DNA from: Lachnospiraceae bacterium
GTDB taxonomy: Bacteria; Bacillota; Clostridia; Lachnospirales; Lachnospiraceae
Direction: 5' to 3'
NCBI GenBank assembly: GCA_024691065.1
Contig: JAILOA010000257.1
Coordinates: forward strand, 1 to 5,641
Length of the DNA: 5,641 nucleotides
The notes under the pieces were generated by a model that saw only the letters and a list, made by a program, of their open reading frames with translations, ran no database searches and was not told where the DNA came from. Positions 1 to 5,240 of the stretch are shown here, piece after piece. Position 1 is the first letter of the stretch, and the number at the start of each line of letters is the position of its first letter. The position numbers were made by a program, and so were the translations under genes.

Positions 1-105
1 TATAATTACTAGGTCTATTAGGATATATTTATAATTTAACTTACTATACATTAACTACTAAAGATAACATTATTTGCTTTATTCTCTACAATTTAACACC
101 CAGGT
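1..105. other. AT-rich non-coding stretch
   Basis: I see no gene, RNA or clear repeat unit here. It is very AT-rich with stops in all frames. It contains loose matches to the adjoining array (for example ATAATTTAAC near 30-40), which may be decayed repeat copies, but I cannot show this. Confidence 0.4.
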
Positions 106-255
106 CCTATAAATATCGATTAAATTATCCGAACCGATAAACATCTATTTAACTTTCACGCCGATAAACATCGATTAAATTACCCGAACCGATATACATC
201 TATTTAACTTTCACGCCGATAAACATCGATTAAATTACCCGACCCTATAAACATC
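106..255. repeat. Tandem array, 55-bp unit made of two 27/28-bp half-units
   Basis: Six half-units start at 106, 134, 161, 189, 216 and 244, spaced alternately 28 and 27 bp. All open with a variant of CCGATAAACATC. Odd half-units continue with GATTAAATTACCCGA and even ones with TATTTAACTTTCACG, so the higher-order period is 55 bp. Units 161-215 and 106-160 differ at only a few positions. The outermost half-units (106 and 244) both read CCTATA where inner ones read CCGATA. Odd half-units carry the palindrome ATCGAT (115, 170, 225), and the inner ones can form a small CGAT-AAAC-ATCG hairpin. There are no unique spacers and no coding frame, so this is a minisatellite-like array rather than CRISPR. 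It lies downstream of the ilvC terminator. Function unknown. Confidence 0.9.
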
Positions 256-264
256 ATAAAAGAA

Positions 265-313
265 AAAGGCAGATTTCTGATATTCACATTGGATTATCAT
301 CTAATCTGCCTTT
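265..313 (-). terminator. Rho-independent terminator of the ilvNC operon
   Basis: An 11-bp perfect stem pairs 265-275 (AAAGGCAGATT) with 303-313 (AATCTGCCTTT). Its 27-nt loop contains a second small stem, 278-282 with 295-299. Read on the minus strand, the hairpin is followed by a U-rich run (CTGCCTTTTTCTTTTATG), as expected for a terminator. It lies 110 bases past the ilvC stop, and the plus-strand side has a poorer T-tract, so minus-strand use is preferred. Confidence 0.8.
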
Positions 314-332
314 ATAGTTTTCTTATTTTTAT

Positions 333-382
333 TTATTGTTTGTTTTCTTCCGATTTATTAATCAAAAAGATAATATACCTCC
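333..382 (-). other. Orphan ribosome binding site with a tiny open frame after ilvC
   Basis: On the minus strand a good Shine-Dalgarno sequence (GGAGGT, 382-377) sits between the ilvC stop and its terminator. No ATG follows at normal spacing. The frame behind it could begin at ATT (374-372) or TTG (365-363) and ends at TAA (335-333), giving at most 13 codons (…LINKSEENKQ). The rest of the 314-422 spacer is AT-rich and shows nothing else. This may be a chance match, a leaderlet, or the remains of a lost third operon gene. Confidence 0.25.
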
Positions 383-422
383 AAACAATAATTATAATCT
401 CATCTGATATAACAAACTAAAA

Positions 423-1445
423 TTAGTTGTTGATAAGCTTGTTCTCATCACTCCAGCTGTAAAGCTTACGGATATCTGCTCCAACCTTCTCAACTTCATG
501 CTCAGCAGCGAGCTTACGAAGTGCCTTGAAGTGTGCCTGTCCGCCTGCAGCTGACATATCTAATAAGAAATCCTTAGCGAATGTTCCGTCCTGGATATCA
601 GAAAGAACTTTCTTCATAGCCTTCTTAGTATCTTCTGTGATGATCTTTGGTCCAGTAATATAATCACCATACTCAGCTGTATTTGAAATAGAATATCTCA
701 TTCCTGCGAAACCTGACTGATAAATAAGATCAACGATGAGCTTCATCTCATGAACACACTCGAAGTATGCATTTCTTGGATCATAACCAGCCTCAACAAG
801 TGTCTCGAAACCAGCCTGCATAAGAGCACATACACCACCACAAAGTACAGCCTGCTCACCGAAGAGGTCAGTCTCTGTCTCTGTTCTGAATGTAGTAGTA
901 AGGATACCAGCTCTTGCTCCACCGATTCCTGCACCATAAGCAAGTGCAAGGTCAAGTGCCTTTCCTGTTGCGTCCTGCTGAACTGCTACAAGACAAGGTG
1001 TACCCTTTCCTGCCTGATACTCACTTCTTACTGTATGTCCCGGAGCCTTAGGTGCGATCATTGTTACATCAACATCTGCAGGTGGGATAATCTGATTGAA
1101 GTGAATGTTGAAACCATGAGCAAACATAAGCATATTTCCTGCTTCAAGGTTTGGCTCGATATCTGCTTTATACATAGCTGCCTGCTTCTCATCAGGAATA
1201 AGAACCATAATAATATCAGACTGCTTTACTGCCTCTGCAACAGGAAGAACTGTAAGTCCCTGTGACTCAGCCTTAGCCTTTGACTTTGATCCTTCATAAA
1301 GACCGATTACAACATCACATCCTGATTCCTTTAAGTTAAGTGCATGAGCATGTCCCTGACTTCCATAACCTATAATTGCAATCTTCTTTCCTTCAAGTAA
1401 TGTAACATTACAATCACTCTCGTAATAAATCTTTGCTTCTGCCAT
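423..1445 (-). CDS. ilvC: Ketol-acid reductoisomerase (class I KARI)
   Basis: This enzyme isomerises and reduces 2-acetolactate or 2-aceto-2-hydroxybutyrate to the 2,3-dihydroxy acid, the second common step of valine and isoleucine synthesis in the cytoplasm, using Mg2+ and NAD(P)H. The product is 340 residues, the normal class I length. An N-terminal Rossmann domain carries GYGSQG at 26-31. The all-helical C-terminal domain holds the metal and substrate residues: His110, Lys133 (APKAPGHTVR), Asp193 and Glu197 (TETDLFGEQ), Glu229 and Glu233 (ECVHEMK), and Ser254 (SISNTAEYGD). The cofactor loop reads GLYEGSKS (48-55): both serines are kept, but Tyr50-Glu51 stand where NADPH enzymes often have Arg and Lys or Pro. 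The ATG is fixed by a perfect AGGAGG at 1455-1460. The gene follows ilvN by 36 bases, so the two are probably co-transcribed. Intact; identification is firm. Confidence 0.98.
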   Translation of the reverse strand: MAEAKIYYESDCNVTLLEGKKIAIIGYGSQGHAHALNLKESGCDVVIGLYEGSKSKAKAESQGLTVLPVAEAVKQSDIIMVLIPDEKQAAMYKADIEPNLEAGNMLMFAHGFNIHFNQIIPPADVDVTMIAPKAPGHTVRSEYQAGKGTPCLVAVQQDATGKALDLALAYGAGIGGARAGILTTTFRTETETDLFGEQAVLCGGVCALMQAGFETLVEAGYDPRNAYFECVHEMKLIVDLIYQSGFAGMRYSISNTAEYGDYITGPKIITEDTKKAMKKVLSDIQDGTFAKDFLLDMSAAGGQAHFKALRKLAAEHEVEKVGADIRKLYSWSDENKLINN

Positions 1446-1481
1446 TTTAATGGACCTCCTTAAATTTAAACTTAATATTTA

Positions 1482-1985
1482 TTAATCAATGGAATCCGAA
1501 AATCCCTCCGTACCTCTGGAAAGACCTGCAATTCCGGTACGGACAAGCTCAAGGATTTCATAATTATCTAAAAGTTTGATAAATGCGTTGATCTTCGTCT
1601 GATTTCCGGTAAGCTCTACCATAACCGAATCAACCTCAACGTCTACGATATTCGCGCGGAAAATATCAGCTAATGATGCAATCTCACCTCTGCGCTCACT
1701 GGTAACACCAATAGTTATGAGCACAAGCTCTCTTGTTACAGAGTGACCATCCAAAAGCTCCTTTACCTCGATAACATCCTCTAATTTTTCAAGCTGTTTC
1801 TTGATCTGATCCAATATCTGATCATCGCCTCTTGCAACAACTGTCATCCTGGAGTATGCCGGATTCTCTGTTTCGCCTACTGTAAGACTGTCAATATTAT
1901 AACCTCTTCGACTAAATAGTCCTGCAACCCTGCTAAGAACTCCGGATGCATTATCTACTAATATGGATAAGACCTTCTTCTTCAT
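1482..1985 (-). CDS. ilvN: Acetohydroxyacid synthase small (regulatory) subunit
   Basis: This is the regulatory subunit of acetohydroxyacid (acetolactate) synthase. It binds the catalytic IlvB subunit, raises its activity and confers valine feedback inhibition. The product is 167 residues. An N-terminal ACT domain (about 4-78) contains NASGVLSRVAGLFSRRGYN (12-30) followed by IDSLTV; Asn12, Gly15 and Asn30 match residues where E. coli IlvH is known to sense valine. A C-terminal domain (about 85-160) ends in the usual RTGIAGLSRG (149-158). I chose the ATG at 1985: GAAGGA (1993-1998) lies 7 bases upstream of it. The frame extends two codons to a TTG at 1991, but that would sit against the same ribosome binding site. 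It leads a two-gene unit with ilvC. The catalytic partner gene is not adjacent. The family could equally be called ilvH. Confidence 0.96.
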   Translation of the reverse strand: MKKKVLSILVDNASGVLSRVAGLFSRRGYNIDSLTVGETENPAYSRMTVVARGDDQILDQIKKQLEKLEDVIEVKELLDGHSVTRELVLITIGVTSERRGEIASLADIFRANIVDVEVDSVMVELTGNQTKINAFIKLLDNYEILELVRTGIAGLSRGTEGFSDSID

Positions 1986-1992
1986 AAGCAAT

Positions 1993-1998
1993 TCCTTC
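1993..1998 (-). promoter_or_regulatory. Ribosome binding site deciding the ilvN start
   Basis: GAAGGA on the minus strand lies 7 bases before the ATG at 1985, but leaves no usable spacing to the upstream in-frame TTG at 1991. It therefore supports a 167-residue protein starting MKKKVLS. Confidence 0.75.
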
Positions 1999-2048
1999 TT
2001 TCTATTTAGTATGTTTTAATGTACAAATTCTTTCAACGCACAATTAAA

Positions 2049-2077
2049 ATTTTATCAACTATGCACGTTTTTGTCAA
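2049..2077 (-). promoter_or_regulatory. Sigma-A promoter of ilvNC
   Basis: On the minus strand a perfect TTGACA -35 box (2077-2072) is followed after exactly 17 bases by TAAAAT (2054-2049), one mismatch from the -10 consensus. The predicted start is near 2042, giving a leader of about 57 nt. That is too short for a T-box, and no T-box motif or attenuator hairpin is seen. So ilvNC probably has its own promoter, separate from the SEC-C gene upstream. Confidence 0.75.
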
Positions 2078-2088
2078 TAGAATTGGGC

Positions 2089-2104
2089 AACGAATTAATT
2101 CGTT
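2089..2104. promoter_or_regulatory. 16-bp perfect palindrome upstream of the ilvNC promoter, possible operator
   Basis: AACGAATTAATTCGTT reads identically on both strands. It lies 11 bases upstream of the -35 box, centred about 54 bases before the predicted transcript start, which is a position typical of activator sites. A second weak inverted pair (TTAATGA 2104-2110 with TCATTAA 2121-2127) adjoins it. It has no GC-rich stem or trailing U-tract, so it is not a convincing terminator for the SEC-C gene. The binding protein is unknown. Confidence 0.4.
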
Positions 2105-2159
2105 TAATGACGAAAAAAATTCATTAATCACCTTGTTTAAGATAGAAACATTTCACCAA

Positions 2160-2663
2160 TTAGTTTCTTCCGCAACAGAATTTATACTTCTTACCGCTTC
2201 CGCATGGACAAGGATCATTTCTTCCAACCTTCTGATCATTACGAACAGTACCGGAATTCTTGGAAGACATATATATTTCTTTCCTCTTCTCTTCACTTAA
2301 AAGCTCATCCCATACAGGCATCTCATAAAGCCACTTAGCCTTGGCAAGAACCATATTAAAATAAAGTTTCTCCAAGTCCAAAGGAAGCTTAACCTCTGTC
2401 TCGGCAGTCATATTCTCAATATCATTTGGTTCCTTTAAGCTGTCATTTATACCATCAAGGAATCCTGTCATATGAAGAACATCCATTCCATATTTATCAG
2501 CAAGTCCCTGAACCGTTCCCTGTTCAACCTCTTCAGGATTCTGAAGCAATGCCTCATATACCTTCTTTTCATAATCAAAATACTTCTTCCAGATTGCCTG
2601 ACCTGTTTTTGATTCGAACTCAACAGCGTAAGCATATTCACGCCATTCCTGTAATAAACCCAT
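2160..2663 (-). CDS. SEC-C zinc-motif protein of unknown function
   Basis: The protein has 167 residues. Its only recognisable domain is a C-terminal SEC-C motif, GRNDPCPCGSGKKYKFCC (147-164), with Cys152, Cys154, Cys163 and Cys164 as probable zinc ligands, like the tail of SecA that contacts SecB and ribosomes. Residues 1-145 are mostly helical by composition, acidic and without membrane segments or signal peptide, so a cytoplasmic protein is expected. I do not recognise a named family for that part; similar small SEC-C proteins are common in clostridia, and a role in translation, secretion or quality control is only a guess. The ATG at 2663 has AGAGGA 7 bases upstream (2671-2676). It lies 174 bases upstream of ilvN on the same strand, but ilvN has its own promoter between them. 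Intact. Confidence 0.88.
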   Translation of the reverse strand: MGLLQEWREYAYAVEFESKTGQAIWKKYFDYEKKVYEALLQNPEEVEQGTVQGLADKYGMDVLHMTGFLDGINDSLKEPNDIENMTAETEVKLPLDLEKLYFNMVLAKAKWLYEMPVWDELLSEEKRKEIYMSSKNSGTVRNDQKVGRNDPCPCGSGKKYKFCCGRN

Positions 2664-2822
2664 TTTTAATTCCTCTCTAATCTTATGTAATATAAAATAA
2701 TAAAAGAAAGCAGTTTTTCCTTCAAATCCGATTAAATAATCTTAAAGCCCCTCTTTAAAGTCCCACAAAACCGATTATTAATATATCCTTTTTGAAAGAA
2801 TGAATAAAAACCTCTTTCCGAA
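2664..2822 (-). other. Long predicted 5' leader of the SEC-C gene
   Basis: If the promoter at 2829-2858 is used, about 158 nt of untranslated RNA precede the SEC-C ATG. The leader contains no ATG on the minus strand. It has two similar segments (AATCGGTTTT and AATCGGATTT on the minus strand) flanking a G-rich stretch (AAAGAGGGGCTTT) that can fold into a short stem. I recognise no known riboswitch, T-box or ribosomal-protein leader in it, and there is no terminator hairpin before the gene. Confidence 0.4.
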
Positions 2823-2828
2823 AGACTA

Positions 2829-2858
2829 ATTATAACATTCATTTTAGGATGGTGTCAA
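2829..2858 (-). promoter_or_regulatory. Sigma-A promoter of the SEC-C gene
   Basis: Minus-strand TTGACA (2858-2853) and TATAAT (2834-2829) are both perfect consensus boxes with an 18-base spacer. Transcription should start near 2822, far upstream of the ATG at 2663. No gene other than the SEC-C gene lies in the path. Confidence 0.75.
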
Positions 2859-2884
2859 TTTCTTTATAAAAAACTCTAAAGATA

Positions 2885-2913
2885 TTGCATTATTCCCGTA
2901 TTTTCTGTAAAAT
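2885..2913 (+). promoter_or_regulatory. Candidate promoter of the GHL10 hydrolase gene
   Basis: TTGCAT (2885-2890) and TAAAAT (2908-2913) are separated by 17 bases. The -10 box is good and the -35 box is weak. It would start RNA near 2920, about 108 nt before the ATG, and stands back-to-back with the minus-strand promoter at 2829-2858. An alternative pair, TTTACA (2978-2983) and TATTAT (3002-3007), is too close to the ribosome binding site. The 10-bp palindrome GTAAATTTAC (2973-2982) in the leader could be an operator. Confidence 0.35.
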
Positions 2914-3015
2914 GTATCTATCTTTTGTGATTTTATTTATGCTTACTGACAGATTGCAGTCTATTGCCATAAGTAAATTTACATATATGGATTTTCCATA
3001 GTATTATTAATTTTA

Positions 3016-3021
3016 ATGAGG
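3016..3021 (+). promoter_or_regulatory. Ribosome binding site deciding the hydrolase start
   Basis: ATGAGG precedes the ATG at 3028 by 6 bases, and its GAGGT part matches the anti-Shine-Dalgarno sequence. The ATG inside this element (3016) is in frame with the gene, so automated calling may start there, but the bases before it (TTATTAATTTTA) hold no ribosome binding site. Confidence 0.75.
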
Positions 3022-3027
3022 TATATT

Positions 3028-4440
3028 ATGTCAAAAAAAATCATTTTTTCAACTGTATTTTTCTGCTTATTTCTGGTTTGTTTAAAGTTTCCGTTTACTT
3101 ATACCGGCGACTCTCCGGATACTGTAAAGGCCGTTTCAAAGGTTACAACCACTGCAGCGGTTTCTTCGGATAATCCTGCAGCTAATGCATCACAAACTCC
3201 TTCAAGTACGGTAGCTCCTACTGTTCAAGCTGCTCCGGCACAGACTCAAGCACAGGCAACGGTTGCTCCAACTGTAGCTCCTACAGCTACCGCAAAGTCC
3301 ACACCTAAGGCTACTCCTACCGTCGAAAAAGAGAGACGCGCTGTGTGGCTTTCCTTTATTGATTTAAGTCAGGGTGGTAAAGCTATAGTAAGAAACAAAT
3401 CACAATTTACCAAGTCCATTAAATCCAAATTTTCCAAGATAAAGAAAATGAATATGACTGATGTAGTTGTGCACGTACGCCCGTGCTCCGATGCATTTTA
3501 CAATTCTAAATACTTCCCTACTTCCTACTATATATCAGGTAAGCAGGGTAAAAAGGTTGATTATGATCCGTTGGAAATCATGGTAAAAATTGCCCACAAG
3601 AAAGGGCTTAAGATAGAGGCCTGGATTAATCCTTACAGAGTTACATTAAGCAGTACAAGCTTTTCTTCTCTTTCAAGCGATAATCCGGCAAGAATCTGGC
3701 ATAATAAATCCGGAAAGAAAAGAAATGTTTTGGTTTACGGAAACCAGATTTTCTATAATCCTGCCAAAGCAGAAGCAAGAAAGCTTATTATCAACGGTGC
3801 AAAGGAAATAGTACAAAACTACGATGTAGACGGAATCCATATGGATGATTACTTTTATCCGTCTCTTTCTTCCACCGCTTATTCCAGACAGTTCGATTAT
3901 ATCGAATACAATAATTATGTAAAAAAATGTAAGAAAAACGGCGAGAGCGCAAAGGGAATCGTTGCATGGAGAAGAAATAACGTCAATAAACTGGTAAGGG
4001 GGCTTTATTCCGCTATCAAGGATATAGATTCCACAGTAGAGTTCGGTATTTCTCCGGCCGGAAATATAGATAATCTCATTGCTAAAAATATGTATTATGT
4101 AGATATCGAGAAATGGTGCAACAATACCGGTTTTGTTGATTATATAGCTCCTCAGATTTATTGGGATTTCGATTACGGAAGATATTCCTATGATACCCTT
4201 AACAAGCGTTGGAGAGAGCTTGTGGATGTTTCAAAAGTAAGGCTTTACTCGGGAATCGGCGTTTACAGATGTTGCTCGCCTGTATATGGTCAATTTGCAC
4301 AAACGGATATCTTAAAGAAGATGGTTAGATATACCAGAACAATAAATGCATTTTCCGGATTTTACTTCTATTCTTACAACGGGCTGGTAAGCTCTCAGAG
4401 TAAACGCCAGGTAAAAAGTATGCTTACCGTACTTAAGTAA
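3028..4440 (+). CDS. Secreted or anchored GHL10 family glycoside hydrolase (YngK/DigH-like)
   Basis: The product is 470 residues from the chosen ATG. Residues 3-22 are Lys-Lys plus a hydrophobic stretch, a signal peptide or membrane anchor; the cysteines in it do not form a lipobox. Residues about 31-99 are a low-complexity Thr/Ala/Pro/Val/Gln stalk with repeated VAPT. The catalytic-type domain (about 103-470) fits glycosyl hydrolase-like 10 (DUF187, PF02638): RRAVWLSFIDL (103-113), WINPYRV (199-205), VDGIHMDDYFYP (267-278, with Asp273 and Asp274 as likely active-site acids), GISPAGN (340-346), APQIYWD (374-380) and GIGVYR (409-414). In this family E. coli DigH cuts peptide-free peptidoglycan glycan strands; an envelope role here is inference, and the substrate is not shown. 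The gene stands alone, divergent from the SEC-C gene. Its last codons and stop are part of the tandem repeat that follows. Confidence 0.9.
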   Translation: MSKKIIFSTVFFCLFLVCLKFPFTYTGDSPDTVKAVSKVTTTAAVSSDNPAANASQTPSSTVAPTVQAAPAQTQAQATVAPTVAPTATAKSTPKATPTVEKERRAVWLSFIDLSQGGKAIVRNKSQFTKSIKSKFSKIKKMNMTDVVVHVRPCSDAFYNSKYFPTSYYISGKQGKKVDYDPLEIMVKIAHKKGLKIEAWINPYRVTLSSTSFSSLSSDNPARIWHNKSGKKRNVLVYGNQIFYNPAKAEARKLIINGAKEIVQNYDVDGIHMDDYFYPSLSSTAYSRQFDYIEYNNYVKKCKKNGESAKGIVAWRRNNVNKLVRGLYSAIKDIDSTVEFGISPAGNIDNLIAKNMYYVDIEKWCNNTGFVDYIAPQIYWDFDYGRYSYDTLNKRWRELVDVSKVRLYSGIGVYRCCSPVYGQFAQTDILKKMVRYTRTINAFSGFYFYSYNGLVSSQSKRQVKSMLTVLK

Positions 4441-4616
4441 CACAGGGCAATCGATAAAGTGTATGCCTACCGCACTAAAGTAACACAGGGCAATCGATAA
4501 TGTGTATGCCTACCGCACTAAAGTTACACAGGGCAATCGATAATGTGTATGCTTACCGTACTTAAGTAACACAGGGCAATCCCCCGGATAGTATCATACT
4601 TACCGTTTAAGTAAGT
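4418..4616. repeat. Tandem array, 43-bp unit, overlapping the hydrolase 3' end
   Basis: Full units lie at 4418-4460, 4461-4503 and 4504-4546, then a 35-bp partial unit at 4547-4581 and a decayed remnant at about 4590-4616. The unit runs from GTATGCTTACC through ACACAGGGCAATCGATAA. The first and fourth copies are identical over 35 bp. The second and third differ from each other at one base and share three changes from the outer pair within that segment. Copy 1 includes the last codons of the hydrolase (SMLTVLK and its TAA). Copy 2 would read SMPTALK-stop, and copy 3 has lost the stop (TTA). The remnant forms a 6-bp hairpin (4598-4603 with 4611-4616). No spacers are present, so this is not CRISPR. 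Confidence 0.92.
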
Positions 4617-4652
4617 TGCAGATTTACAATATAAAACCAGCCATAAAATAAA

Positions 4653-4685
4653 GCTTGCCATCGGACCCATAGTCTGATGGCAAGC
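4653..4685 (+). terminator. Rho-independent terminator of the hydrolase gene
   Basis: The stem GCTTGCCATC (4653-4662) pairs perfectly with GATGGCAAGC (4676-4685) and extends inward by three more pairs including one G-U, leaving a 7-base loop (4666-4672). On the plus strand it is followed by CTTTTATTTATATT. The minus-strand side is also U-rich (GCTTTATTTTATGG), so it may act in both directions between the convergent genes. Confidence 0.85.
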
Positions 4686-4728
4686 CTTTTATTTATATTA
4701 TTAATTATATTATTATTTTTAAAAGAAT

Positions 4729-4762
4729 AAAAGAGATACTACAGGGGAGTAGCATCTCTTTT
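4729..4762 (-). terminator. Second terminator-like hairpin in the convergent spacer
   Basis: AAAAGAGAT (4729-4737) pairs with ATCTCTTTT (4754-4762). After one A-C mismatch, CTAC (4739-4742) pairs with GTAG (4749-4752) around a purine loop, AGGGGA. The U-tract is better on the minus strand (ATCTCTTTTATTCTTTT), so it may be a backup stop for transcription coming from ftsH. Confidence 0.55.
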
Positions 4763-4908
4763 GGAGAAGGTATTTTTGTTACTTATGGGGTGTAGCAAAA
4801 ACTATATAATGTATTGGGGTTTACGGTAGTAAGTATATAACTATTTCTTGAATAAGTGTGCATAAAGATTTTAAAAATTTATCTATTTTTTTGTGCAATT
4901 TTCACATA
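4763..4908. other. AT-rich gap between hairpins, no gene seen
   Basis: I find no convincing coding frame here. A TATAAT at 4805-4810 (plus strand) lacks a -35 box at the right distance. Two G-rich patches (TATGGGGTGT near 4785 and ATTGGGGTTTACGG near 4812) are of unknown meaning. An open frame from a GTG at 4858 runs into the repeats and across ftsH antisense, and is not a gene. Confidence 0.4.
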
Positions 4909-4916
4909 AAAAAACA

Positions 4917-4947
4917 GGCCTTTGGTAAATATTACCAAAAGGAGGCC
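4917..4947 (-). terminator. Bidirectional terminator hairpin, likely the stop for ftsH
   Basis: TTTGGTAA (4921-4928) pairs with TTACCAAA (4932-4939) around a short loop. GGCC (4917-4920) then pairs with GGCC (4944-4947) across a small bulge. T-tracts follow on both strands: six T's at 4950-4955 on the plus strand and, on the minus strand, seven after GGCCTG. It is the first good hairpin downstream of the ftsH stop, about 295 bases away, with the 41-bp repeat array in between. Confidence 0.75.
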
Positions 4948-5026
4948 CATTTTTTAAAGATTTTATATACATTTTACACAACACTAATCATAACTGATTA
5001 CATTATAGTCGAAATATATACTAATT

Positions 5027-5230
5027 ATTTGTACATTTTAACCAAATCAATTTATTGCACTTATCTCATTTGTGCATACTTACCAAATCAATTTATTGCA
5101 CTTATCTCATTTGTGCATATTTACCAAATCAATTTATTGCATTCATATCAATTTATTAATCACATATCAATTTTGCATAAACTAATTAATTTATTAATCC
5201 TACATCATTTGTGCATACTTACCAAATCAA
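5027..5230. repeat. Tandem array, 41-bp unit, abutting the ftsH 3' end
   Basis: Near-identical units lie at 5027-5067, 5068-5108 and 5109-5148 (the last diverges in its final bases). A decayed stretch (5149-5206) follows with fragments such as AATTTATTAATC, then a clean partial unit at 5207-5230. The unit core, from GTGCATACTTACC through ATCAATTTATTGCAC, begins and ends with the inverted pair GTGCA/TGCAC. The array stops 10 bases from the ftsH stop codon, so it would be transcribed as part of the ftsH 3' untranslated region. There are no unique spacers, and no protein frame makes sense. Confidence 0.88.
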
Positions 5231-5240
5231 CATATAAGTA

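Noticed and set aside
743..1265. Open frames on both strands inside ilvC (743-955 and 750-1265)
   Set aside because: They lie in other frames of a firmly identified, fully conserved gene, lack ribosome binding sites and have cysteine- and serine-rich or otherwise non-protein-like composition.
1992..2042. T-box or attenuator controlling ilvNC
   Set aside because: The predicted leader is only about 57 nt, with no T-box sequence, no stem-terminator and no leader peptide rich in Leu, Ile or Val codons.
2001..2060. CodY box near the ilvNC promoter
   Set aside because: Only the half AATTTT around the -10 box matches; the second half of the consensus is absent, so it is not supportable.
2019..2300. 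Plus-strand open frame of 93 codons
   Set aside because: It crosses the ilvNC promoter and runs antisense to the SEC-C coding region, with no ribosome binding site or family resemblance.
2426..2680. Plus-strand open frame of 84 codons
   Set aside because: It is antisense to the SEC-C gene and its sequence reflects the reverse complement of that gene.
4418..5230. CRISPR array
   Set aside because: Units are directly adjacent with no unique spacers, the periods are 41 and 43 bp with internal divergence, and no cas gene is present.
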